NCBI GenBank assembly: GCA_022826925.1
Contig: JAJDTX010000145.1
Coordinates: 1 to 64,000 of the forward strand
Direction of reading: 5' to 3'
DNA length: 64,000 nucleotides
From: Bryobacterales bacterium
Lineage (GTDB): Bacteria; Acidobacteriota; Terriglobia; Bryobacterales; UBA6623
Position numbers and translations under genes: made by a program. Of this stretch, positions 33,542-42,808 are shown one piece after another. Positions within the stretch are counted from its first letter, which is position 1. Each line of letters starts with the position of its first letter. The notes under the pieces are model-generated. The model made no database searches, was not told the DNA's origin, and saw only the letters and a program-made list of their open reading frames with translations.

Positions 33542-36217
33542 ATGTTGCTTAGGGACCTGCTATATCGAGGGCGTGCGCTATTGCGGCGCAAGGCCATGGA
33601 GGACGATCTCGACGCGGAGTTGCAATTCCACCTTGACCGACTGACGGATCAGAATGTTCGCGCCGGAAAGGCGCCAGGCGAAGCCCGGCGGCTCGCGAGG
33701 ATAGCCCTGGGAGGCGTTTCTCAGGTCAAGGAGCAGTGCCGTGAGTCCTGGGGGGTGAGCTGGATCAATACGCTCGCTAGGGACCTTCGCTCCGCGCTGG
33801 TCCGCATGCGGCGATACCCTCGCTCTGCAGCCGTGGTCGAGAGCAGTCTGGCGCTCGGCATCGGAATGAGCGTCGCCATGTTTTCGCTGGTGGACGCGGT
33901 TCTGCTGCGACCCCTGCCGTTCCCGGACCAGGATTCGATTTATGTCATCCAAAAGGCAGACCCTCTCGCGGGAACCCATGTCGAGGAACTCGCATACCCG
34001 GAGCTGGTTGATCTCCAAGAGAGCATCCCGGGATTTGAGTATGTAGCTGCCACTCCAACCTCCCTTTACGGCTACGCCAGGGTGTTGGAGACCGGGACGG
34101 CCGATCCGGTCCAGCTGGAAGCCTCTCCCGTATCGCACGACTTCTTCCGCGTCCTCGGTGTCACCCCCCGCCTGGGTCGGGGATTCATCGATTCGGACGA
34201 GCGGGTTGGCGCACCGCCGGTCGTTGTGATTTCGGATCGAACATGGCGCGACCATCTAGGTGCGGATCCCGGCATCATCGGCCGGACGGTGCGTCTGAAC
34301 GGCCAGGGCCACACCGTGATCGGTGTCATGGCGCCGGGCGTCGAGTTTCCGCGGGGCGCTGCCCTTTGGGTTCCGCTCGGGATCGTGCAGCGAGTCGTCG
34401 AGAGTCGCGGCGCGACTTTCCTGCAAGCGCTGGCGCGCGCCAAGCCCGGCTATTCACGTCAACAGGTCGATAGTGATGTGAGCGCGCTCTTCAAGCGACT
34501 CGCAAGCGAATACCCGGAATCGTACAAGGTCTCGCAGCGGGGGGTCGTGACGCCGCTGGTCAACTATTGGACCGGATCGGCAAGGATTCACTTGTGGATC
34601 GTCCTCGGGGCCTCTCTACTCCTACTGACCGCGTCCGCGATCAGTTCGGGGGGACTTCTACTCTCACGCGCAGTGTCACGTCGTTCCGAGATCGCCACGC
34701 GTCTTGCGCTGGGAGCTCCGCCGAGGCGAATTTTTGCGCAGATGGCCGCAGAGGGGGCAGTCGCGGGAGGCATCGCCGCGATCGCCGGACTGGGTATCGC
34801 GTACTTGGTAATTCGCTCGTTGGTGAGATGGCCTCCGGCCGATATTCCGCGACTGTCCGAAGCCTCCTTGGATCTAAACTCATTTTGCTTCGCTGCGGGA
34901 GCGACGGCCTTTGTCTCTGTCGTGTGCTCGCTTGCGCCTGGATGGGCGGCCTCGCGAATGCGCCTCGAATCCGCAGTCAGGGAAGGCGATCCTCGATCTT
35001 CGGTATCGCACCGCGCCAATCGGGCGCGCGACCTATTCGTTCTTGCCCAGTCCGCGGTGACCTTCGTGCTGTTGGCAACGGCCGTTCTGCTCGTGCTGAG
35101 CTATCGCTCTGTGGCGTTCGTTGAGACCGGTCTAGCGAATCGCGATGCACTGACGATGGATGTCTCGCTGCGCGGCCCGGGCTTGTTTCCCTCCCAAGCC
35201 TTCGACCCAGGTACAACTGACGCATTCTACTCGCGTCTCTTGCAACGGTTGCGCGAGGAGCCAGGTGTCACCTCGGCAGGCGCGATCCTGTTGCGGCCGC
35301 TCGCGGGCCCCATCGGATGGGATATCCCCTACGAGTTCGAGTTCGAGGCCGCCAGTTGGGATGGCAAGCAGCGCCCGAAGGCGAACTATGAGGTCGTAAC
35401 TGCCGACTACTTCGAGACCGTTGGATCACCGTTGCTGCAAGGGCGCGACTTCGACCGTCGCGATTCGGAGGAAGCGGAACCGGTCGCGATCATAAGCGAG
35501 ACACTAGCCGACCAAGTGCGATCCGCTGGCTACGCGCCGCTTGGCCATCGCGTCAGGCTTACGACCCGATGGAGCTCAGGCTGGATGCGAATCGTTGGCA
35601 TTTCCGGAGACGCCCGCTACCGATCCGGCACCCACTCGGGCGCACACATTTTCGTGCCAATCCTACAGGCAGGGCAAGCGACTCGGCACGTCGTGATCCG
35701 CGGCCCGCGGCCCCGACAGGAGCTCTCGGCGCTGGTCCAGCGCGCGGTGAGGGAGATCGATCCCAGCCAGAATGCGGGCGACCCGCTGACAATCGGTGAA
35801 CTGATCGATAGGGACACGGCACGACATCGATTCAATGTGATCCTGCTGCTTTGGTTTGGCGCGTGCGCGGTGATCCTTGCCGTAACCGCGGTCTATAGCG
35901 TGATCGCTGAGACGATGGCGGCCCGTCGGACTGAGGTCGCGATCAAGTCAGCGCTGGGTGCTCAGCGAAACCGAGTTGTGCGCGATTTGGTGGTGCGCAC
36001 CATACGCTTTGCTGTCTTCGGTCTCGCGGTGGGCACGGCGGCGGTGTCTGTGTTCGGCAAGCTGAGTCCGGATGTGTTTCGCGGCACTTCGGCGCGGGAT
36101 CCGATTGTCCTGATCTCAGTAGGGGCCTTCCTCTTTGTTGTTTCTCTGGGCGCGGCGGTCTGGCCAGCATGGCACGCGACGCGAGACAATCGCCGGACTT
36201 TGCTGCGTGAGAGCTAG
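33542..36217 (+). CDS. ADOP-type MacB/FtsX permease
   Basis: The 891-residue protein begins with the permease-prefix region (EDDLDAELQFHLDRLTDQNVRAGKAPGEARRLARIALGG). It continues with DLRSALVRMRRYPRSAAVVESSLALGIGMSVAMFSLVDAVLLRPLPFPDQ, a first periplasmic MacB_PCD domain and an FtsX block at about residues 340-440. A second periplasmic domain and a terminal FtsX block follow (ILLLWFGACAVILAVTAVYSVIAETMAARRTEVAIKSALGA). This duplicated orphan-permease layout is typical of Acidobacteriota and lacks its own ATPase. A GGAGGAG site touches ATG 33542 directly, so the real start may be slightly later. It follows padR by nine bases. Confidence 0.92.
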   Translation: MLLRDLLYRGRALLRRKAMEDDLDAELQFHLDRLTDQNVRAGKAPGEARRLARIALGGVSQVKEQCRESWGVSWINTLARDLRSALVRMRRYPRSAAVVESSLALGIGMSVAMFSLVDAVLLRPLPFPDQDSIYVIQKADPLAGTHVEELAYPELVDLQESIPGFEYVAATPTSLYGYARVLETGTADPVQLEASPVSHDFFRVLGVTPRLGRGFIDSDERVGAPPVVVISDRTWRDHLGADPGIIGRTVRLNGQGHTVIGVMAPGVEFPRGAALWVPLGIVQRVVESRGATFLQALARAKPGYSRQQVDSDVSALFKRLASEYPESYKVSQRGVVTPLVNYWTGSARIHLWIVLGASLLLLTASAISSGGLLLSRAVSRRSEIATRLALGAPPRRIFAQMAAEGAVAGGIAAIAGLGIAYLVIRSLVRWPPADIPRLSEASLDLNSFCFAAGATAFVSVVCSLAPGWAASRMRLESAVREGDPRSSVSHRANRARDLFVLAQSAVTFVLLATAVLLVLSYRSVAFVETGLANRDALTMDVSLRGPGLFPSQAFDPGTTDAFYSRLLQRLREEPGVTSAGAILLRPLAGPIGWDIPYEFEFEAASWDGKQRPKANYEVVTADYFETVGSPLLQGRDFDRRDSEEAEPVAIISETLADQVRSAGYAPLGHRVRLTTRWSSGWMRIVGISGDARYRSGTHSGAHIFVPILQAGQATRHVVIRGPRPRQELSALVQRAVREIDPSQNAGDPLTIGELIDRDTARHRFNVILLLWFGACAVILAVTAVYSVIAETMAARRTEVAIKSALGAQRNRVVRDLVVRTIRFAVFGLAVGTAAVSVFGKLSPDVFRGTSARDPIVLISVGAFLFVVSLGAAVWPAWHATRDNRRTLLRES

Positions 36218-36529
36218 CTGCCTGCAGTGCAACAGCATGCGAATCGCCATTGCCTCGAACCGGAATCCTAGCTGATGGCTTATCTGCCCCGTTGGTACGA
36301 CTACCCGCCTGAGGGCCTTTGGCTGGCCGTACCCTTGCGGGTCGACCCCGTCACCCATACTGATTCCGTCGCCAGGTCTGAGCATGGCATCGGCACGGAA
36401 GCCCTCATCGGAGCCCTTGAGCCAGCAAGAAGTCTGGGAGACCGGTCGGTCGCACCGCACATGTTTGGCTCGACTGTGATTGGTTTGCTCTCGATGCTCG
36501 CGCTCGGCTTGGCCTAGAAGGACTGCAAC
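36218..36529. other. Non-coding gap between the ADOP permease and the adaptor gene
   Basis: An open frame of 80 codons at 36275-36517 has no recognisable homology and no ribosome-binding site. The gap suggests a separate promoter for the adaptor/ATPase pair, but no clear -10/-35 is seen. AAGGA before GTG 36530 is the ribosome-binding site of the adaptor. Confidence 0.4.
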
Positions 36530-37783
36530 GTGGACAAGGCACGCATCGGATACGCGCGGAGGAAGCGCATCCGACGGATCGTCGTGGGATCCCTTGCGGC
36601 GACGGTGTTCTTGGCAGTGGCTTGGGTGGTGTCCCGCATTGAGCCCGCCGCTCCTAGCGTGGACGCTGCCGTGGTCTTCACGGACACCGTCGAACGTGGC
36701 GAGATGTTGCGGCAGGTTCGGGGCATCGGAACGCTCGTGCCCGAGACAGTGGTCGTGATCGCCGCAAGCGACGCTGGCCGCATCGAGCGGCGCCTCGTCC
36801 AGCCCGGCCAGTCCGTAGCACCGCACACCGTGCTGCTCGAGCTCAGCAGTCCGCAGGTCGAGCAGGAGTACCTCGACGCCGAGGCGCAACTCAGGGAGGC
36901 CGAGGCCGACCTCGCCAATCTCCGGGCGCAGCTCGAGGACCAGCGTCTCACTCAGGAGTCCGTGACCGCCGACCTGGAAGGGCAATACCTTCAGGCCAAG
37001 GCACAGTACGAGGCCGATCTCGCACTGTCGAAGGAGGGTCTAACGGACCAGGTCACCCTGATGAAGTCGCGCGTCTCGATGGAACACCTGCGCAAGCAGT
37101 TCCAGCTGGAGCGCGCCCGCGAGGACGCCCGCAAGCCCTCGGTCGAGGCACAGTTGGCGGCGCAGAGGGCCCGCATCGCACAGATGGAAGCACTCGTGAC
37201 GCTGCGCGAGGAAAAGGTCGACCGACTCAGGGTTCGGGCCGGGATGAACGGCGTCCTCCAGCTCATGGATGTTGAGGTCGGACAGCTGGTCGCCCCTGGC
37301 GACGAGCTGGCACGGGTGTCCGATCCCACGCACCTCAAAGCGGAGCTCAAGATCCCGGAGACGCTGGTGAACGACGTGGCCGTCGGCCAGCGGGCGGAGG
37401 TCGACACCCGGAACGGGCTCATCGAAGGAGTAGTCTCGCGCATCGATCCAGCTGCGATCGAAGGGACTGTGCTCGTTGACGTCAGGCTGCTCGGCGACAT
37501 GCCCCGCGGCGCTCGGCCCGACCTTAGCGTGGACGGGACGATCGAACTGGAGCGGCTCGAGAATGTGCTGCACGTGGGCCGTCCCATCCATGCCAGGGAG
37601 GACAGCCTCATGGGCCTCTTCAAGCTGGAGGAAGACCAGACCCACGCCTCGCGCGTCCAAGTACAGGTGGGCAAGGTGTCGGTCAGCACGATCGAAGTAC
37701 GTTCCAGCCTGAGCGAGGGCGACAAGGTCGTCTTATCCGACATGTCCGCGTGGGACGCCTACGACAGGATCCGGCTCGAATAG
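36530..37783 (+). CDS. HlyD/MacA-type periplasmic adaptor protein
   Basis: The 417-residue protein has an N-terminal membrane anchor at about residues 15-36, then a biotinyl-lipoyl half-motif (GRIERRLVQPGQSVAPHTVLLELSS) and a long coiled-coil hairpin of about 120 residues (VEQEYLDAEAQLREAEADLANLRAQLED onward). The second lipoyl half (VRAGMNGVLQLMDVEVGQLVAPGDELARVSDP) and beta-barrel domains follow. Such adaptors link an inner-membrane ABC transporter to an outer-membrane channel. GTG 36530 has AAGGAC seven bases upstream. It is followed by the ABC ATPase; the membrane partner is most likely the upstream ADOP permease. Confidence 0.9.
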   Translation: MDKARIGYARRKRIRRIVVGSLAATVFLAVAWVVSRIEPAAPSVDAAVVFTDTVERGEMLRQVRGIGTLVPETVVVIAASDAGRIERRLVQPGQSVAPHTVLLELSSPQVEQEYLDAEAQLREAEADLANLRAQLEDQRLTQESVTADLEGQYLQAKAQYEADLALSKEGLTDQVTLMKSRVSMEHLRKQFQLERAREDARKPSVEAQLAAQRARIAQMEALVTLREEKVDRLRVRAGMNGVLQLMDVEVGQLVAPGDELARVSDPTHLKAELKIPETLVNDVAVGQRAEVDTRNGLIEGVVSRIDPAAIEGTVLVDVRLLGDMPRGARPDLSVDGTIELERLENVLHVGRPIHAREDSLMGLFKLEEDQTHASRVQVQVGKVSVSTIEVRSSLSEGDKVVLSDMSAWDAYDRIRLE

Positions 37784-37823
37784 GCAGCCAGTTTGGCAGC
37801 AAAAGGAGACACGAAATCAGGCA

Positions 37824-38516
37824 ATGGCAGGTTCAACAAACGGCAACGCACCACTGATCCGCTTGGAAGGCGTGGCGAAGGTATTCTTCACCGACGAGGT
37901 TGAGACGCACGCGCTTTCGGGCATCGACTTCGAGATCCGTGATGGCGAATACATCGCGATCTCAGGTCCCTCGGGCTGCGGCAAGTCGACGCTGCTGTCG
38001 ATCCTTGGACTGCTCGACACTCCCACTGCAGGCGTGTACCGGCTGAACGGCAAGTCAGTCGAGGATCTGAATGCAAGGCAACGGGCCCGCATCCGGAACC
38101 GCCAGATCGGCTTCATCTTCCAGGCATTCAACCTGATCGGCGATCTGACGGTGTTCGAGAACGTCGAACTACCGCTGACCTATCGAGGCATGCCGACCTC
38201 CGAACGCAAGAAGCGGGTGGGGGAGGCCCTAGAACGGGTCGGCATGGCGCACCGCATGAAGCACTATCCGTCCCAGCTGTCGGGCGGCCAGCAGCAGCGG
38301 GTGGCGGTTGCCAGGGCTCTCGGCGGCGATCCGTCAGTGCTGCTGGCGGACGAGCCGACCGGGAATCTGGACTCGAAGAATGGTGAGGCCGTGATGGAAC
38401 TGCTCCAGGATGTCCATCAGGCTGGGGCCACCATCTGCATGGTGACCCACGACCCGCGGTTCGAGGCCCATGCGGAGAGAGTGGTTCGGCTGTTCGACGG
38501 GAAGCTCGTCGCATAG
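37824..38516 (+). CDS. ABC transporter ATP-binding protein, MacB/LolD type
   Basis: The 230-residue ATPase has Walker A (GPSGCGKSTL), the Q-loop, signature LSGGQQQRVAVARAL, Walker B VLLADEPTGNLDS and the switch histidine in CMVTHDPRFEAHAERVVRLFDG. This set fits the MacB/LolD/FtsE subgroup that drives mechanotransmission permeases rather than ordinary transport. No permease gene follows, so it probably energises the ADOP permease located upstream. A Shine-Dalgarno (AAGGAG) lies 15 bases before the ATG, longer than normal; there is no nearer in-frame start. Confidence 0.93.
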   Translation: MAGSTNGNAPLIRLEGVAKVFFTDEVETHALSGIDFEIRDGEYIAISGPSGCGKSTLLSILGLLDTPTAGVYRLNGKSVEDLNARQRARIRNRQIGFIFQAFNLIGDLTVFENVELPLTYRGMPTSERKKRVGEALERVGMAHRMKHYPSQLSGGQQQRVAVARALGGDPSVLLADEPTGNLDSKNGEAVMELLQDVHQAGATICMVTHDPRFEAHAERVVRLFDGKLVA

Positions 38517-38863
38517 GGGCTCGCTGGCTGGCGGTGAAATCTGCCCTCGCCCAGCATCCCCCAGAATGAGATTAGTGACGATGGCTGGGAGGTAGCTGGA
38601 CCGGGTTCAGGGCGGGTCATGGGTCTGCACCGCGGGCCGGAAGCCCGCATGACTCGAGCGTGGCAGCGTCGTCGCGCTAGCAGGCCCGTCGATGCCCAGC
38701 CGCCGTCTCGATCGCAGTCCGGTGATCCTCCACAAATAGTTCACTTCATGTCACGCCGGATGCCCAGTTCCCCGAACCCGTCCGCCGGCGTACCGGACTT
38801 CCCAAGAAATGTTCTAGGTCGGACGGAATCCACGGCTAGTATCCGAGCGCGATAGCTAAGTTC
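38517..38863. other. Non-coding gap with the probable promoter of the TonB receptor
   Basis: About 350 bases without a recognisable gene. GGCTAGTAT at 38833-38841 is a likely -10 box of the receptor gene that follows. Nothing else is clear. Confidence 0.35.
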
Positions 38864-38896
38864 ATGGGATCGCCGTCGTCAGCTTGGAGGGGCTCG

Positions 38897-41290
38897 ATGG
38901 GGCTGTTGCACTCGACCGCGCTCCAAGAGCGTTGGTGGGCAGTCGCACTGCACGTGACTCTGGTCTTCTGCGCTGTCGCCAGCGCTCAGGACACAGTCGG
39001 AACTGGTGTGGTTCGGGGAGAAGTCGTCCGGAGTGACGGGTCTCCAGCAGAGTTCCTTCAGGTCTGTATCGCAGGCACGGGGCTGTGCTCCCCCAGCGAC
39101 CAGAACGGCCGGTTCCCCCCTATCGACGCGCGACCGGGACTGGTCCAGCTCGAGGTCAGGATCGAATCTGGTGAGACCCTGCCTAGCGGAACCGTGCAAG
39201 TCCGCGCCGGGCAAACCAGCGAAGTCCGCTTGGAACTGCCGGACGTAGCTGCCATCGAGACATCGGTGACCGTCAGCGCCTCGGCGCTGCGCGTGCCGGA
39301 CGAAGTGATCAGCTCGGGGGTTGCTATCCAGAGTCGCGAGATCGCCAAGACAGCGGGTGTCCTTCAAGACGTCTCAAGGTACGTCTCGACTCTCCCGGGA
39401 GTCGTAACCGGCTCTGCCGATTTCAGGAACGACATCATCGTCCGTGGAGGAAGCCCGCTCGAGAACCTCTTCGTCGTGGACAACATTGAAATCCCGAACA
39501 TCAATTCGTTTGCCAATCTCGCTTCCGCCGGAGGCACTGTCAGTCTCCTAGACGTTCAGTTGATCGAGGATGTGACGTTCCTCACCGGAGGCTATCCCGC
39601 GCCCTACATCAACCGTCTCTCGAGCGTCATGCAAGTGGCGCAGCGCGAAGGTAGCCGCGACAAGTTCCATGCGCGTGCAACGCTTGCATTCGCCGGCGCC
39701 GGCGGCGTGGTCGAAGGGCCGTGGGCCCGGGGCAAGGGGTCTTGGATCGTGTCGGCGCGTCGGAGCTTTCTGGATTTCTTCACGGACGACCTAGGGACCG
39801 GCGGCGTGCCCGTCTACTACTCGTTTACCGGCAAGGCGGTTCGGGACTTCGGGAACTTTGACCGGGTATGGGTGACCAGCATCACGGGCATTGATTCGAT
39901 TCGACTGGGCCTGTCGGAGAAAACCAAGCCCACCGACTCGCTCGGAGCCTTCGACATTCGATACGCCGGTCGCCGGAATGCGACAGGCTTCAACTGGCAG
40001 CGGATCCTTGGGACCCGGGGAGTCGGCCTGCTCGGCCTCACTCACTCGACCGCGACAGTGGACTCCACAGTCAAGGATCTTGTCCGGTCCGGCCCCATCC
40101 CGCCCCAGCAGTCGGTAGGGCAGGCCATCGCCGCCGGAGCCTTAACGTTTCGGCAGGACTCGACAGAGGACGAGACCACGATCAAGTACGACTTCACCCT
40201 TCATGCCGGTCGCGCTGGGGAATACCGCATCGGAGGGGCTCAGAAGTTCTTCGTCAACGACTACGTCACTCTCTCGCCGCTCGGGTACGACGGCCCGTTC
40301 GCCATCGTCCCGGACTTGAACCCCATCGACTTGCGAGAGAGCTTCACCGCGACGCAAGGCAGCGCCTACATCCAAGGCACCCACCAGTTTGGCCGGCGAA
40401 TGCGCGTCACCGTTGGCGGCAGACTTGACAGGTACGCGCACTTCGGCGCGTCACACCTGCGCATGAGCCCGAGGGCGGGAGTTTCGCTCGCAATCTCTGA
40501 GAACCTGTCGTGGAACGCCAACTGGGGAATCTACCACCAGATTCCGGTCTACTTGTTTCTGGCGGCCTTTCCGCAGAACAGGGCCCTGATTCCCGCGAGG
40601 TCGGACCACTGGATCAGCGGGCTCGCTTGGACGCCAAAGCGAAATCTTCGGGTGACCCTGGAGGCGTATTCCAAGCGCTACAAGGACTATTCGGTCGCAA
40701 CGCAGTTCCCGGCGCTGTCGTTCGCGAACGTCGGCGACACCTTCGATGTCCGCGACATCTTGTACCCGATGACCAGCGCGGGCCGCGGCAGGGCCCACGG
40801 CATTGAGCTGTTTGCAGAAAAGAAGTTCTCCGCAAAGTGGTTCGGTCAGCTCAACGTGGCGTATTCTAGGGCGCGCCACGCCGGGCTGGACGGCAAGCTG
40901 CGGCCCGGGGCATTCGACAGGCCGTTCGCGTTCAATGCTGTCGGGGGGCGTCGAATCGGCCGCAAGTGGGAAGTGGCGTTCCGAACGGCCTACCTGACTG
41001 GCAGGCCGTACACCCCGTTCGACATCGAGCGTTCTGAGTCGCAACGCCGCGGAGTATTCGATCTCGACAGAGTAAACACCATGCGTTACGACGCGTACTT
41101 CACCCTAGATCTCAGGCTAGACCGCACATTTTCGATCCGGGATCGGGAGGTCATCGTGTATGCCGGCCTCCAGAACGTGACCGGGCGCAGGAACCAGACC
41201 ACGCTGCTATGGAATCGTGTGACAAACCGCCCGCGGTTTCCCAGAGGGCTTTCCCGGTTTCTGCTCGTCGGCTGGGAGTGGAACTTCTAG
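38897..41290 (+). CDS. TonB-dependent outer-membrane receptor with N-terminal carboxypeptidase-regulatory-like domain
   Basis: About 797 residues. After a signal peptide (VALHVTLVFCAVASAQ) comes a beta-sandwich (GVVRGEVVRSDGSPAEFLQVCI), then a plug domain (SRYVSTLPGVVTGSADFRNDIIVRGGSPLENLFVVDNIEIPNINSF) and a beta-barrel ending in WEWNF with the terminal aromatic residue needed for BAM insertion. GGAGGGG at 38886-38892 supports ATG 38897 over an ATG 33 bases upstream. The substrate is unknown; the location after an efflux/ABC set does not define it. The plug carries the RGGSPxENLFVVDNIEIP pattern common in Bacteroidota/Acidobacteriota receptors. Confidence 0.9.
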   Translation: MGLLHSTALQERWWAVALHVTLVFCAVASAQDTVGTGVVRGEVVRSDGSPAEFLQVCIAGTGLCSPSDQNGRFPPIDARPGLVQLEVRIESGETLPSGTVQVRAGQTSEVRLELPDVAAIETSVTVSASALRVPDEVISSGVAIQSREIAKTAGVLQDVSRYVSTLPGVVTGSADFRNDIIVRGGSPLENLFVVDNIEIPNINSFANLASAGGTVSLLDVQLIEDVTFLTGGYPAPYINRLSSVMQVAQREGSRDKFHARATLAFAGAGGVVEGPWARGKGSWIVSARRSFLDFFTDDLGTGGVPVYYSFTGKAVRDFGNFDRVWVTSITGIDSIRLGLSEKTKPTDSLGAFDIRYAGRRNATGFNWQRILGTRGVGLLGLTHSTATVDSTVKDLVRSGPIPPQQSVGQAIAAGALTFRQDSTEDETTIKYDFTLHAGRAGEYRIGGAQKFFVNDYVTLSPLGYDGPFAIVPDLNPIDLRESFTATQGSAYIQGTHQFGRRMRVTVGGRLDRYAHFGASHLRMSPRAGVSLAISENLSWNANWGIYHQIPVYLFLAAFPQNRALIPARSDHWISGLAWTPKRNLRVTLEAYSKRYKDYSVATQFPALSFANVGDTFDVRDILYPMTSAGRGRAHGIELFAEKKFSAKWFGQLNVAYSRARHAGLDGKLRPGAFDRPFAFNAVGGRRIGRKWEVAFRTAYLTGRPYTPFDIERSESQRRGVFDLDRVNTMRYDAYFTLDLRLDRTFSIRDREVIVYAGLQNVTGRRNQTTLLWNRVTNRPRFPRGLSRFLLVGWEWNF

Positions 41291-41527
41291 GCCAAAGGCG
41301 CGGGCTGCGCCGACCTGGCCCCGGCGCAGAACTGGCTATGCCGCGCGTCGCGCATACCCCATTAGCGACTGTCGGCAGGCCCATCGCTTCGTCGGGCGCC
41401 TCAGGCTTGCCCTGTATGCTGCGACAGGCTGGGTTTTCGGCTCGGCACCTGATCCTGATCGTGACCACTGAGTTGCCAGAAGCACTTGAGTTGGGTACGA
41501 TCCTAATGCAGCCTCGAGTGTCAGGAT

Positions 41528-42808
41528 ATGACTCGCCAGCAATCCAGAGACCGCCGACAGTTCCTTAAGGGAGCGAGCTACGCGCTCGCTTTGCCGCTGC
41601 TTCCCTCCCTGCCGGGAGCGGTGGCGGCCACCCCCGAGCCATCGAATGGCAAAGCCAAGCGTCTGGTGTGTGTCGGCACGCAATTGGGTTTCTACAAGCC
41701 GGAGTTCTTCGCCGACAGCGACGCGCCTCGACTGATGCAGCCGATCAGGGACGCCGGTCTGGACGGCAAGTTCACCACCGTTTCCGGGCTGGATCACAAG
41801 GGCCCGACCGGCAATGGCCACGAACTCGTGTACACGCTCTATACCGGTCACGTCATCCGCAGCATCTCGCTGGACCAGTTCGTCGCCCCCACGCTTGGCA
41901 GCGACACGCGGTACGAGTCGTTGCAGCTCTGCTGTGGCGAAGCTCAGCAGAAGGCGTCGTTGTCTTTCTCAGCCTCCGGCCTGCCCCTGCCGGTAACGCT
42001 CCGTCCCAGCGCGCTGTACGCCCGTGTGTTCGGGGCCGGCTCGGTAGCGCTGCAGCGGCAAACCTATCTGATTGATTCCGGCAAGAGCCTGCTGGATGAG
42101 TTGACGGGCGAGGCGAAAGTTGTCAGCGCGCGCGCCAATGGCCGCGACCGCAGGAAGCTGGACGAGTACTTCACCTCGATCCGCGCCGTGGAGGAGAAGC
42201 TCAAACGCCGTCGGGATTGGCTCGACAGGCCGTTTCCGGTGCCTCCCGAAAGTCTCGAGCTTCCGGTCGAGGAAAACGTGGACGGTTCGTTCCTGCTCGA
42301 CAACGAAGACTTGATGTGGGACTTGATGGCGCTGGCGATCACGAACGATTCGACGCGCGTGATCTCGATGACCATTCCGATCACCGACCGGGCCCTCATG
42401 ATCAACGGCAGCTTTATGAGCGAGGGGTACCACCGCTTGTCCCACCACGGCAACAAGCAGGAAAAGATCGGTGGCTTGTTGACCATCGAGGAGCGCCACA
42501 TGCGGGGCGCGGCCCGCTTCCTGAAAGCCCTCAGCGAGGCGGAGGACGTCGATGGCAGGTCCATGCTGGATTCCACAGTCACGCTGATCGGCAGCGCGAT
42601 GGGCGACGCCGCTGCCCATCGCCGCACCAACTACCCGCTCTTCGTGGCAGGCGGTGGCTTCAAGCACCGGCGCCATATCTCCTGTGGAGACGGCGCCGTT
42701 GCGAACACGATGGCGTGCGACCTGTATGTGACCGTGCTGCAGCAGTTGGGATTCGAAGTCGATGAATTCAGCACCAGCGAGTCCGATCTCAACGGCCTGC
42801 TGACATGA
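41528..42808 (+). CDS. DUF1552 family protein with Tat signal
   Basis: The 426-residue protein starts with the twin-arginine signal RDRRQFLKGASYALALPLLPSLP. The rest is a DUF1552 protein: FTTVSGLDHKGPTGNGHELVYTLYTGH, SLDQFVAPTLGS and DLMWDLMALAITNDSTRVISMTIP. The family is common in Planctomycetota, Acidobacteriota and Verrucomicrobiota, nearly always paired with a DUF1592/1588 cytochrome-like protein, and its enzymatic role is unknown. It is exported folded, which suggests a bound cofactor or metal. Its stop overlaps the start of the DUF1592 gene (ATGATG). Confidence 0.9.
   Translation: MTRQQSRDRRQFLKGASYALALPLLPSLPGAVAATPEPSNGKAKRLVCVGTQLGFYKPEFFADSDAPRLMQPIRDAGLDGKFTTVSGLDHKGPTGNGHELVYTLYTGHVIRSISLDQFVAPTLGSDTRYESLQLCCGEAQQKASLSFSASGLPLPVTLRPSALYARVFGAGSVALQRQTYLIDSGKSLLDELTGEAKVVSARANGRDRRKLDEYFTSIRAVEEKLKRRRDWLDRPFPVPPESLELPVEENVDGSFLLDNEDLMWDLMALAITNDSTRVISMTIPITDRALMINGSFMSEGYHRLSHHGNKQEKIGGLLTIEERHMRGAARFLKALSEAEDVDGRSMLDSTVTLIGSAMGDAAAHRRTNYPLFVAGGGFKHRRHISCGDGAVANTMACDLYVTVLQQLGFEVDEFSTSESDLNGLLT

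Noticed and set aside
36275-36517. Eighty-codon open frame between the ADOP permease and the adaptor
   Set aside because: No ribosome-binding site, no recognisable domain, and composition like the shadow frames of this GC-rich DNA.
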